NCBI GenBank assembly: GCA_003996215.1
Contig: QJPP01000003.1
Location: 2,356,001 to 2,420,000, forward strand
Length of the DNA: 64,000 bases
Direction: 5' to 3'
From: Jaltomata sinuosa
Lineage: Eukaryota; Streptophyta; Magnoliopsida; Solanales; Solanaceae
The notes beneath the pieces were generated by a model. It was not told the origin of the DNA, did not search any database, and was given only the letters and a program-made list of their open reading frames with translations. Positions 1 through 12,158 of this stretch are shown here, piece by piece (the stretch's first letter is position 1; each line of letters starts with the position of its first letter). A program made the translations under genes and the position numbers.

Positions 1-2400
1 CACAACCTTTGGTGATAGTGAAAACAATTGTTAAATGCTCTTTCTTCCCCAAAATGAAAGTAACAAAAGCAACACCTTATTTTTGCAATTAATTGTCCTT
101 ATTGCCAAAGGGAGTAATTATTTCCTAACTCGTTTGAACCTTCGGGGACAGTTCAAATTCAATATTATCGTTATTTTAATTCAAATGACGAGATGAAATT
201 TTCTATTAGAACATATTTTGCTCCCTAAAAGAATTTGGAGTGGTTCTTTACTACATATATGAAAGTATAGTAAAAGGAGGAATCCCCAAAAGAAGACTAA
301 GCAAATAGAGCTGCAGAAATTGAATGAGCCAATGGAAAAACAGAATATTACACAATGAAAATGTCAACACGGCAAAACATATTTTAAATTTAATGTTGAA
401 AATTTTCAACAACATTGTAGTTGAACCACCAAACACTTCAAGTTTGATCTATGATATGCTATTCCAGTCTTCAATGATAATGTGAACTCTAAAATAGTAA
501 GTAATACGTTTGAACTTTTGAAGGGTGTCGATCGAATATGTACAATGTCCAAGATCGATTGCATAAAAGTATATAATAGAAATTTTATAGCCTTATTCTA
601 CAGGAAATTTTTGGCAGGTTGGGTAAGAAAGTCTTTACTTGTAGAATGTAGCCAAAGTTGTAACTTCCTCTCTACGATTTCGATTCTTAATGTCTAGGTA
701 AAAGGGGAAAGTTCACAAAACAACTATTTTCCAGTTACTATAATTGAAAAATAGTCGTATCATGAAGTTTCAAATTTCACAAATGAAATTTCAGGATATT
801 TACTCTGCAGTTTCACTTATGAAAATTAAAATTCTATATCAGTAGCTATTTTACAATTACAAAATCGGAAAAGCGACTATTACATGTTATTTCTATGAAA
901 AGAAGATCATATGTAGAAAGGAAGCAATAGGTCTTAAAGAAAATGCACCGCCTAATACCCATTCCATTAACTTATTGTTGGCAATTTTGCTTGGCGAACA
1001 AAAAAAGAAGAAAAATTGAAAGTGCTATTGATTATATTGATTAATTAAGATAAAGAATAGATATACTGCTTGGCTGAAATTAGTACTCTCTTTTTGACAG
1101 CTTTAGAATAATAAAATAATATGAAAAGTCATGGATTTCTATGTCATGGCGTTTATGGCGGCAAACTTGTCTATTCCCACAGAAGGAAAGATTAGTATAG
1201 ACAAAAAGCTTCACAAAAAATATATAAGAAAATTATACTTGCCGCATCTTTTACTTTGAGAAAAAAGAAAAGGGAAAATTTTCAAGGGAATACTAATTAA
1301 TCTTCATTCTTGTTGTTGAAATGTAGCATATGACTATTACAATCTTTTTTTCTTTCGTGCATTTCACGATTAACCACTTGGTCAAGTTTGGAATTCCTTC
1401 ATGTAGAAGTTGTATTGAATTCATGTACTAATTTTTTCCACTTTAAAGTGTATATTAAGAAAGCGATAGCATGGAAAATTCACTGAATTCCCATTAGTGC
1501 TTAATGCCGGCTGCTAAGAACTTTCAGTCAAACTTTTACCAAAAAAGAAAAAAAAAAAAAATATGTTGGAAAGAAAAAGAAAGAGGCTACTCTCTAGTTG
1601 GTTAAAAATAATGTTTTCCTCTTTTGTATAAAGAGGTCTATCGAAAACAACTTTTTCCTTACCTAACTTGAGGTAAAAGTAAGGATTGTGTACACTCTAG
1701 ATTAGGTATGTTATTGTTGTTGTATAAAGCTCCTCTTAGTAAGCTTATAAAAAGTTAATAGAGGAGTTAGATTTATGCGCATGAAAATTGAGCCAAAAGA
1801 CAAAAATGGTGGAGTTTCTTTCTATTTTTTTGCTACATTTTATCTTACCAATTTTTAACGAATAATTATACGAGAAAAGGTTGTCACAAACAAAAAAATT
1901 CCACGATCGAACTGCCAAAAGAAAATATAATGGACCAGAATATTAATGAATATGTCATTGTTGGCAAAATATCTTTAAAAATAATGATATTAAAATTTAA
2001 AATGCCTCAAGCGTGAATGACTACTGTAATTTTCCAACAAATTACACGAGGAGTATAAAAATCTACGAAGAAACTCCAAGGTACCTTCCTTCTTATAATG
2101 GTCAACTCAATGAGGTTTTTCTTTAATTTTGGGTCATTGAAAGAGGCTAATTTGATGCAAAAGCAATCAGAAACTGACAACAAGGCAATAAAAAAAATAT
2201 TGTAACAGGCCAGCCTGCCCCACCATATTTCCAACAAGAGGCAAATGACTCTTCCCAGCATATTAGGAATTCAAGAAACTTCCTGTGACACTTCCATTAC
2301 GTAGAAGACCAAACCTTTATGAATTTGGTCACCTTTTCTCACGAACTCCTACAATTGCACCTTCCTTGAAATTTCAATTCAACACCTTAGTTAATTTCCT
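1..2400. other. AT-rich intergenic spacer, no gene seen
   Basis: Open frames here are short (at most about 84 codons), AT-driven and match no family I recognise. The only structured piece is an eroded RTE/SINE tail at about 1635-1722, listed separately. The rest is A/T-rich spacer running up to the calmodulin-like gene. Confidence 0.6.
1635..1722 (+). repeat. Eroded RTE LINE/SINE 3' tail
   Basis: The segment opens with a GGTCTATCGAAAACAAC-like stretch, passes through GTACACTCTA and ends in a short TTG repeat. That order is the 3' tail shared by Solanaceae RTE-type LINEs and related SINEs. The usual central part is deleted. The same tail, better preserved, lies at 29351-29472, and an inverted copy lies at about 63319-63448. 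Family assignment is from memory of the consensus. Confidence 0.5.
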
Positions 2401-2410
2401 CTTTGTACAC

Positions 2411-2418
2411 TATATATA
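2411..2418 (+). promoter_or_regulatory. TATA box of the calmodulin-like gene
   Basis: TATATATA lies about 168 bases upstream of the chosen ATG at 2579. A start of transcription roughly 30 bases downstream would leave a 5' leader of about 130-140 bases. This argues that the open frame extending back to 2285 is untranslated leader and promoter, not protein. Confidence 0.5.
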
Positions 2419-2578
2419 TTTTCCTAATACCTTTCACAATTCTCATCAAAAACCAAAACAAATAACTCTGTCTTCCTCTGCTTTTCTGCATGCAAGAATA
2501 TCATCCGCCTATTACTACAACAACAACAAGGAGACATTTCTCTTCTTCACCATCTCAATCAAGAATTTAATTATTAAC

Positions 2579-3148
2579 ATGGCAGCTCCTAGTTATTTGA
2601 ATCGATTTCCATTCAAGAAGTTCCCTGTAACTACTATTCCAGTGCCCCTGCTAGTTCATGGCGTGGTGGGCTTCTTTTTCTTGTATATAATCTTTGATTG
2701 CGCACGAAGACTTTTTAGTTTTTTGTCCTTTGCTAACACTTCGGATTCTTGTGGCAAAAAGGAGAAAACTTCTCAAAAACTGACATCTTTTAGTGAGAAA
2801 TTAGTTGATGGAAGCTTAAACAGGGAAGAAGTGGAAATGGTTATGGCTAATTTGGGTATTTTTGCCAATCCTGAAGATGTGAAGATTCAAGAGAGGTTGG
2901 ATTCAAGTGACATTTTTGACCTTTTTGGTGAGGAATTAGAAGCTAAAGAGCAAGATGTAAGAGAAGCTTTTAACGTATTTGATGAGAACAAAGATGGATT
3001 TATTGATGAAAGGGATTTGCAGAGAGTTCTTTGTGCTATGGGATTAAAGGAAGTTGCAGAATTGGATAATTGCAAGAAGATGATCGTGGCCTTCGATGAA
3101 AATGGAGATGGGAGAATCGATTTTCAGGAATTTGTCAAAATGTTTTAA
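2579..3148 (+). CDS. Calmodulin-like EF-hand protein (CML45/46-like)
   Basis: A single-exon gene for a 189-residue calcium sensor. It has a hydrophobic segment at residues 21-38 (possible membrane anchor or signal), a variable middle, and two canonical EF-hands at the C-terminus. The calcium loops are residues 135-146 (DENKDGFIDERD) and 173-184 (DENGDGRIDFQE), each with Asp at position 1 and an acidic residue at 12. This layout matches plant CML45/46/47-type proteins, which bind Ca2+ and act as signal relays through partners; no partner can be named here. The open frame continues upstream to 2285, but a TATA box lies inside that part, so the ATG at 2579 (context AACATGGCA) was chosen. The family is clear; the exact CML number is not. 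Confidence 0.88.
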   Translation: MAAPSYLNRFPFKKFPVTTIPVPLLVHGVVGFFFLYIIFDCARRLFSFLSFANTSDSCGKKEKTSQKLTSFSEKLVDGSLNREEVEMVMANLGIFANPEDVKIQERLDSSDIFDLFGEELEAKEQDVREAFNVFDENKDGFIDERDLQRVLCAMGLKEVAELDNCKKMIVAFDENGDGRIDFQEFVKMF

Positions 3149-6031
3149 GATTTTTGGTTAACAATTATCGTAAAAAAAAAAAAAGGAAAAAATTGGATGA
3201 ACACAAACATCTTGTAACATTCTTTAATTTGTTCGTTTCACCTTTACTTTTGATGAATGATGATCATCAATTTTGCTCAACTTGTCTGCTTCTATTTTTA
3301 ATTTTTTGTATTAATATGTGTCATCATTTCACTGTTGAGAAGACTATAGTGGTAAAATGATAAAAGCTTGCAATAATAACATGGAAGAAGTAACCATAAT
3401 ATAGTACTTTGAATCTATCCTAAATTAATTGGTTTATTTTGCATATCGAGAGCCATCGATTAAGGTTCTCTATTGAATTTTATTCTCAATAACAAGTGTT
3501 TATATTAATCTTAGACAAATTTCTCTCCAATATTCTAATCTTGAAAAGTTAGATTGTAATTTATGTTGCCTATTTATGTGATTTTTCTAATCCATTTTTT
3601 TTCTTCCATTTTGCCAAGTTAGATTGATTTTTACTTTAGACTAGTAGATTCTTGAACATCTGGCGTTCGATGGTTGGGTAGTTCAAAATGAATATAAAAA
3701 CTTTAGTTTGGATTTAAGAAATTAAAATTGAAACTAATTCAAATTTTTTGGATCGGTTTGGTTTTTTTAAATGCATTTTTGGATTAATTGATTTGGTTAT
3801 TTCGAATTGTGAATTTTGAACCTGTAAGTTGATTACTTTTTTTTTTTTCAAACCTAATAAAATATTCGTGTCAATTTTTTTTAATAATTTCTCATTCTCA
3901 CCATAATCATCCAAATAAAATATTCATTCAAGAAACTAAACCATTATCAAGGATATGATGGTGTTTGGATTGATTTATTTTAAGTGTATTTGGCTTTTAA
4001 ACATTTACTTTTTGGGGTGTTTGAAAAAGACAAAAAGTATTTTTAGTCACCTTTTTTAAGGCTTAAAAAAAGTACAAAAATAAGCTAAAAGCCTAATGTT
4101 GGATATTTCGAACTTATGACTTTTAACTTATGAGTTACTTTAAAAAAGTTAATTCAAACACTCTCTATGTCTAATCGAAACAAAGTAAAATCATACTTAG
4201 AAGATAGGTCATACTTATAATAATTCAAGTTCAAGTCAATTAATATGTTTTCTTAAGAACCCAATAACATAACTCCTTAACTAACAATAAAAAATATTAT
4301 CGCAACAAATGCATCAAAGTTTACACTATTCATTAACCTAATAAGATATATTGACTGATTTAGTAGCATATTAAACTTAACATTTGATAAATAGGCTTAT
4401 GTTAATCAGTAGATAAACTTTATATCTTAATTTTATCTTTCGATATTTTTGAGGTTATTAGTACCCCTGCCTTTAGTAAATTGATAGATATTTGTTTTTA
4501 ACCTTGACAAATTTTCCATCTGAAGTATAACATAAAGTAATTTTACCATAGTAAAAACTAGATGCATAAATTTGAATTTTCTTTGGGAATTATCAGTAAA
4601 TTAAGTTAAAAGATAAGTATGAGACATTTGATGATTACAAGGCTATGATGATTCCAAAGTATAAGAAAATCCTTATTCTCAATCTCAAGTGTCATCAGAA
4701 TCTTTATTAATTTGGAGGTGTTTTCTCAATTTTCTCTTCAATCTTTTTTTGGTACTGAATCTCAGGTTCTCAAGTTTTAGGCCTCCAAGAGAACTAGTTT
4801 CTTTTTTGACATTGAAACTAAGGGATCTTGCCCTGTTCTAATTCTATTTTTTTTGGAAATATTGTTTGATTGGTGTTTGATACTAATTATTATTATTGAG
4901 TAATGATTATAGGTATTTGTGTTTTGAGCTAAGTTTTGTCGATTATTGTTCGTTTCTTGTGGCACTTTGAATTTCGCAGAATTTTGAACTCAAATTTGTG
5001 AGTGACAAAAGCAGAAAAATACTCCGATTGATAGAGGTAAGTTCTTGACCTATTCTATGTGTTTAGTTATAACATTTAAAGGTTGTGCTTTTCATTCCAT
5101 GTTATGCTAAATTCACTCGTGTGCTTTGGGAAAAAATTCAACATTATGATTACAAAAATTCCAACTTTAACAAAGGAACTCTGTGAATACTCGATAACAA
5201 AAGAAAGATAGAATAGCCCAAATTGAGCAAACAAGTAGACATTCATGCCTTTTTGGTAAAAAATAGTAAAAGAAATCTTAGACGCTGAATCGCTTAGCGC
5301 GAAATATCGGAGGAAAAAAAGACAGCTCTTCTAGTACAACATCGTGCAGAATATTCTACGAGAATTCGCTCAATGTGGCAGTGTGTACGAGATAGGTTAG
5401 CAACAACTAAATTTTAGGTTTTGTAACTACACTTGAATAGTTACGTACAAATGACTAGTAGATGCATAAGAATATCAATGATATTAATAAGTTATTTTCT
5501 TAATATAAAACAATAATATATTTCATAAAATTTTCATTATAAGAACAGGAAAATTGATAAAATGCTAAAGATCATAGACTAAGTGAGGAAAACTATATAG
5601 TTTTTTTTTATAATTTTTTGAAGGTGTGATATACATTGTTATGCTATCACTAGATACATCATTTGAAATGTGTTCACATCCAATTTTGACCTCCGTATAC
5701 CTCTCACGGGCTGTTATTTTATTAGTTATTCTTATTTTTTTAAGCTTAATTTTTCTCGCGTATTGCTTTTATTTAATAAATAAATGATGTATTTTATCAT
5801 CGTCTTGACACTTTTTAAATTTATATGTAATTTATAAATATATAATTTATTTCTTATTATTACTATTCCATCGTAAATTTCGTATAATATTACATGTAAT
5901 TGATTTTACGTACATTATATATATACGTAATTTATTTATAATTTTAAATAATATATGTAAATTGTTATGTACATAGTATATTTATTTATTAATCTCGTTA
6001 ATTATGTTATTAATTAAATGACAGCTCAATT
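3149..6031. other. Intergenic spacer, no gene seen
   Basis: After the 3' untranslated region of the calmodulin-like gene there is AT-rich DNA with one recognisable MITE-like element (3961-4161). A stretch near 3700-3830 rich in GGTTTGG-type words may be an eroded hAT end, but I cannot delimit it. The last 200 bases before the repeat block at 6032 are almost pure A/T. No family-like coding frame was found. Confidence 0.5.
3961..4161. mobile_element. MITE-like element with GTGTTTG inverted ends
   Basis: The left end reads GTGTTTGGATTGA, and the right end, read on the other strand, gives GTGTTTGAATTAA. The 201-bp interior is A/T-rich and non-coding. This resembles short non-autonomous DNA transposons common in Solanaceae. 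No clear target-site duplication is visible, so the superfamily is left open. Confidence 0.45.
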
Positions 6032-9000
6032 TGTAATTCTCTTACCAATTTATTTAAATTCTAGCCCCTTTTTAGTCAATTTCTTTCAATTCTAGCCTAA
6101 ATTTGAACTAATTTGGCACATTTTTAAATCCCAAATCCAATTTCATAACCCATCAACCGACCCGAATTCGACTCGCGATGGGATCAAATCTCAGCGATTG
6201 ATCTAATGTGATCAACGGTCGAGATTAAATCTCACCCCCTCTTTCCTTTCTTAATCACCCAATACCCTAAAACCTAATTCATTTTTCCCCCTCCACCAGC
6301 CGCCACTCACCCCAAATCCCATCTTCCCCTTCAACCTCCACTATGCCGCCGTCCTCCCTGTCTCCGGCAGAACCCACAGTCGGCCGCCTTGGTCGGCTGA
6401 CCTTCCACACTCCTCTCTCCCTCGTTTCTCCAACGAAAACCCCCATAAACGGCCACCCGACGCCACCCTCAAACCCTCATCCTTCTCCCCCCACTTCTCT
6501 TTCTCTCTCCTACGCCGACCACACCGCCGCCGGCAGACTTTTAGCCACGGCGGTCGAGCAAAATATCCGCCACTTCTTCCTCTCTCTTCACCCACGGCCA
6601 CTTTCTTTTCTCTATCACCGGCGGAGCTCCACCGTCCCCCTCTTTTCCTCACCTCCTTTCTCCTCTTCGTTACTTCACCACCGACTCCGGCAAAATCCAA
6701 AATACCACCAAAACAGAAACTCAAATCACCCAAAACTCAAAGGTTTCTCTTTCTCCGATGGACGATGAAAGGCTCTGACAAAGTTGAATGACGATTTCTG
6801 CTGATTGGTTTGGGGGTTCTGAGATTCAAAACCCATTTGTGAGAGTTTATGCATGGCCTTTAAAATTCTTAGATTTGTGTTTGACTGTCTATCCAGATTA
6901 AGGTATGTGAAAAACCACGTTTTTCTTTTACAACATCTTTGCTTAATTTGATTTTGAAAATTCAATTGTGAGCTTACTGTGTGGTGAAATCAATATTTAA
7001 GTGTGTTTGGTCACTGTGTTATATTCAAAGTTTGAAATATGGCTTATGATTTATCTGGTATCATTGTGGTGATCAAATTTGTTCTACATATTTTTTTGGT
7101 TGGAAATACAGCCTGTATTCATGTCTGGATAATTGATGCTCATTGTTTTCCCTCTTAGATTGTCTATGGAATTTAGGACGGATTGTGATCACCTGATTAT
7201 CTTATGATGAAATCGATTCAGGCCAAGCATGATCTGTTATTTTCCCTCCTGTGTATGTTTAGAACTGCCATGATTATTTGTCTATCTTTTAAAGCAAATT
7301 GACTTGTCTGTATTTTTTCCTTTCAAGTTCGAATTTGGACAGCCTTGGGTGCAATTCATTTTAATAAGTTTTGACCCATATTGATTACTTTCAGCATGTC
7401 TCTATGCTTTTGATTGAATATCATTGCCTTATCTGGATTATAACAGCTTTGATACTTATTGTTCTTGGTAGATTGTGATGTGTGATTGACTGACCATAAC
7501 ATATTTTCGTCCCGTTGAGTGATCTTCTTCCTTTTGTGGATTAAAGTAGCCTTAGTACTTAGACAACTATGGTAAAGTGTTGATCTGTTTGCCCCATAAT
7601 TGGTTCGATTACTTAATTTCGGGAAAAGATTTTGATATTGACAACTTTATTACTTATTTATGGTAAATTCGAACATGCCTCATATGCTAATTGACTCTCT
7701 ATGTTAATTAAGGAAATGACTCCCTTGATCCATTATTCTGATTATTTACCATTAAAAAATCTCCTATTGTTCAACTATATAAAGGGCTCCCTCTTTTCAT
7801 TATCGGGGACTTTAAACTTTGCAGACACTACTACTCATATTTTTAACTTCTTTTCTTGGTTGATAAGGGCTACTTATTGCTAATTGTGAAGGCTTTGAAT
7901 ATTTCCTGTTATTTGCGGATAATTGGTTAGTGTTTTATCAATGCAGATTTCAATCATATGCATGTTTACCTTTAGTTTGGAATATGTATCCATCTGTGTT
8001 TAGCCATGATTGTTCTGTGATTTGTTTATAAAAGCATGTCTATAGGATGTCAATTTAGAACTTATATTTCTGTTTGCATTAAACCACTGTTAGCATAAAC
8101 TTGTTAGTTGGCTTATGTTGTTTGACTGGTTGATTTATGTGATTACCTTTGCTTCTGGCTTGGTTTTGTTTTCATTGTATTTTGTGGAATACGGAGGTCC
8201 TAATGTATTCCCATGCCTCGACATAAGCACTGCATAGAATCCTTAAGATTTTCAAGAACTCTGACATGTCGAGGGTAGTTTCATGGGTCATACTAGGATC
8301 TTCCGAATCATATGCTATATTTAATAAGTTTCTATTAGAAGATGGTTACATAGTGAAGAGTTGTCCGAGATTTAGGAGTCTCTAAAGCTTAGATTTGTCT
8401 TATTTTATTTTCTCATTCATTCATTGGTCTATAATAATTATTGTATAAACTTCGATAATAAATGAAATACTTTAGGGGTTGCTATGGAGGAGGGGCAAAC
8501 TATCTGCTATTTATTATTCAAAACGTGTTTAATAAAATTAACGTAGAAACATGACTATAGGTATTAATTCAATTTCAGTTTTAAATCAGTTTCGTCATTT
8601 TAAACCGGGCTTATGTGATTAATATATGTTTCAACTTAAGTCAGATATCATGCTTATAAGATTCTAATTTATTTCGGCATAGTAATTCAATTTCAGCATG
8701 TTAAACCCCCTTTTTCAGCATATTCAATTATCTGAGTATCATTTTCAACATGTTACTTCATTTAGATATCATGCCTATAGGATTTAAATTTGCTTCAGAA
8801 TATTAATTCATTTAGATACCATGCCTATATGATTTGAATTCGTTTTAGCATAGTAATTCATTTAGTTATCATGCCATATGATTTAAAATTTGTTCTAGCA
8901 TCATCAAATTAGTTACCATGTTATAGGTTTTAAAATCAGTTTCAGCCTTTAAATTAGGAGCCACATGTGAGTTAAAATCTATTTCAGCAGTTTAATTGGC

Positions 9001-10196
9001 TATCAGTTTTCAGCATATTAAAATAATTAATAGGGTCAAGTCAACTTTCAGCATGTTTGTACACATCAATGTGGCTTAGACACTATGTCATTAGGACTTT
9101 AAATTAATTAATCAATCTTTAAATAGTAGGCGGCATGTGTAGTAGTTGTAAATGATTGATCATCTAATATGTTTAAATCAGTCCAACACTTAGAAAGCAT
9201 GCCTATAGGTATAAATCTGCTTTAACTTAGAGATCATGCTTGTAGTTTAATAAAAATATTAATTCCTGAAGCATGTTTTAATCACCTTATCTCTCCTTTA
9301 AATGATTAAGAGGCATGTTTGAGACTGTTATGTGCTACTTGTTTAAAAGTTCCTTGTTTGTTTTGCTTGATACTTTTCGTGTCTAATTAGGAAGTTGTAA
9401 GATTTTATTTGTGTAGACCCACATCCAAGTTAGTAAGCCCAATGTCTCTTGGACATTAAGTTGGGACGGGTAAGCATACTAAGGTACGCTAGATTGTTTA
9501 TTTCTTTAGTACGTTCTTAGGAATAATAATCTTAATAACCAACTTAGGTGGGTAGATAGATGGATATGATGGAAATTGTCCCGAGCAGAAATGACAATGA
9601 CTTTGAAATTATCTTCGGTAAATAAGTCGGGCACTGATCCGAATAGGTTAAAACTAACCTAAGTTTAGTTCTTGTTTTATTATATGTTTGGGGTAGTTAT
9701 CTAAATCACTTAGTAATTATGTTTCTTTTTCTATATTCTTGTGTTAATTCTGTCTTCTCGCTGATCTCCTTTTCGTTTTATTATTTATTTTAATTGCAGT
9801 TTATATACATGATCTTTTTTCTCACTTAGACTATTAATAACTAATTTATCTACTTGCTTAAAATAAAGGTTTATTTGTTTAATTACTTAGTTAATAATAG
9901 GCTAATAAAACTGTTGACCCTTTGTTTATCACTTAATTCCCACATAAATAACGAATTCGGCAGGGACCTACATTTGTGGACCTCGAAAGGTGATTAACAC
10001 CTTCCTTTTAAGGTAACTTAAACCCTTACCCGATTTCTGGTGACGTAGACCTTAAATTAATTTAGTCGTAGTTAGTTAGAATGGTGCCCTAACGCACCTT
10101 AAATTCGTTAGGTGGCGACTCTTCACACTCTTTTTAATCCTAAAAAGAGTTGTCACGTCGATGACCCATCTTTCGCGAAAAAAATGGGGCGCGACA
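6032..10196 (+). mobile_element. Probable solo LTR of a large Ty3/gypsy element
   Basis: A 4.2-kb non-coding block that starts with TG and ends with CA (GGGGCGCGACA), with AATT immediately before and after. The right part contains the phrases AACGCACCTTAAA and TAGGTGGCGACTC, which I associate with the ends of large Solanaceae retroelement LTRs (Tat/Ogre-like or LARD). A C-rich, codon-like patch at 6340-6770 and a hairpin near 10123-10146 (ACTCTTTTTA, then its complement) lie inside. There is no second LTR, gag or pol in the window, hence solo LTR. The AATT duplication is only 4 bp in AT-rich DNA and is weak support; the block could instead be a composite of repeats. Confidence 0.45.
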
Positions 10197-12158
10197 AATT
10201 TTTTTATTGATATATATTAGATTATTATATAAATATATAAAATGTTAGATAAATAAATATTAAAACTAAAATGGATTATTAAATTAAGAATTTAAAAGTG
10301 TTAAATGTATGAAATCTTATACATATTATAGCATGTTTGGCCAAATTTATTTCCTTGTCAAAAGTGCTTATTTTGAAAAATTAAGGTGTTTGGCCAAACT
10401 TTTGGGAGAAAATAAGTGATTTGAGTAATAGAAGCTGTTTTCCAAAAGTTTAAAAAAGTAGTTTCTCCCCCTAATCACTTTTTTGAAAAGCACTTTTGAG
10501 AAAAATACACTTATAGAAGTACTTTTAAAAAATTTGGCCAAACACTAATTACTGCTCAAAACTGCTTTTTAAATCTATTGGCCAAACACAAATTGTTTTT
10601 CATCAAAAATACGTTTTTGAAAAGCACTTTTAAAAAAAATATATTTTTCATAATAAGTTGATTTAAGAAGCTTGACCAGACATGCTATTAGTTCACTTTA
10701 TTGGTTAATTGTCGTCTCTCTAAAAAGATTTTCACGTTAATGGAAAGATTGTGACGATGAACTAATTATCTTGTAACCTGAAGTCACAATTTATAACCAT
10801 GACTAAATTATAATTATTGTCTTACTATATGTTCTATATTATAAACGCCTATTTTTTTTTTGGAATCCTTCATCTAAGAAGAAGAGAACACTCATAAGAA
10901 TCTTTCGTTATATTCTCGAGCTAATAACAAATGAAGGAGCTCAATTTCAATATACTTGGTTAAAAAGTCTGTTGAGTCTCATATCGGTAGGCTTAAGGGA
11001 AATTTGATTTCCTTATATGATCTTGAGCAATCCTCGCCTCATGAGTTAATTTTTAGTGTTGAGTTAGCCCCAAATCCCAAAATTTATTACTTTATCAGAG
11101 TCAAATCAAGTGAAGATAAGTTTCTTGTAATCGATTAGATTTCAGCCCTTGCCACCTTATAACTTATTAAGAATATTATTGGTGCTGGATATGCATTGAT
11201 ATTGACACCTCTAGGCTCTAAAGTTGCCTATGTGTATGTGAAGTTCCACATTGAACAGTATTGCTGCCTCTCTCAAAAGTTCTCTTTTAATGTAAGTTTG
11301 TGAATCCCAGCTACGTTTTTTATAGGTGAAAGACTTCAATGAATTAATCCAACTTCTCCTTGTAATGATGTCTAGCTATATTCTGCTTTAGGAATAAGGT
11401 GAAAAAATAATTTCTGGTAGGTGGAGTTTTGTATTGTTCTTTCTACTTAGATAAGTTAGAGAACCATAATTATTAATGTGTTTTCTTCCATTTCAACTTC
11501 CTCTACCTTTCTTACCCTCACCCCAAAAGGAAAAAGAAATGGACAGTGAGAATTTATATATCTGACTCTTAACTTGTTTGCGATTGAGGTATTATGAATA
11601 TAAAACTTTCTCATACTTAGAAGAAGAGACCATAACCATTAAGAAATTGTAAGGTAGAGAATGCCCTTTAACATTGCACCTAGTACAACTTGGAGTTTCC
11701 TTTTTTATTATAGTAACATTTCCTTACAAACAAATAGCTAGAGACAATTGGTACATACATACTCAGCATAATTAGTCCTTAGCTCTTTTATAGTAAAAAA
11801 AAAAGGAGATATTTTTTATCCTCTATGCACACAATATTGTAATGAAACTATACTATAAGTTGGGCAGTAATAAAAGGTCACAACTGCCGCTCCCTAAACG
11901 TTAATAACCAACCAACCAAAAAAAAGTAGGCCTAATCAATTCTTTTCACTTCCACAATTGAATGACCAATTTTACAATGAACAAAAAGTGCCAAATTGCG
12001 CTTTTCCAAGATATTTCTTTCTTTCTTTCTTTATGGTGAGTAAAACCGTCAAATTAAGGCCAAACTCTTAGAATAATATTTAAAATTAAATATTTTTAGT
12101 AAGTAGTATACTTGAAAATTCTGATATTTCTTTGTTTTTTTGCAAAAGATTTTGAGTC
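10197..12158. other. Intergenic spacer with one MITE
   Basis: Holds the MITE at 10329-10687 and otherwise AT-rich DNA. The 60-codon open frame at 10956-11138 shows no family resemblance. The last few hundred bases are presumably the 3' flank of the expansin gene on the minus strand. Confidence 0.5.
10329..10687. mobile_element. Fold-back MITE with TTA target duplication
   Basis: The left end TAGCATGTTTGGCCAA and the right end, read on the other strand (TAGCATGTCTGGTCAA), form inverted repeats. TTA sits directly outside both ends. A 3-bp TTA (TWA-type) duplication suggests a PIF/Harbinger-related MITE. The inside has several GGCCAAAC/GTTTGGCC words and AAAAGTGCTTTT-like inverted motifs, so the whole 359 bp can fold back. 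A related copy lies at about 58119-58465. Confidence 0.65.

Noticed and set aside
2285..2578. 98-codon upstream extension of the calmodulin-like frame
   Set aside because: A TATA box lies inside it, the residues are low-complexity and unlike the family, and the ATG at 2579 gives a normal CML length.
6341..6768. Overlapping 130- and 141-codon frames on opposite strands
   Set aside because: Both are products of a C-rich patch inside the probable LTR. One is Pro/Ser-rich, the other Arg/Gly-rich, and neither resembles a protein family.
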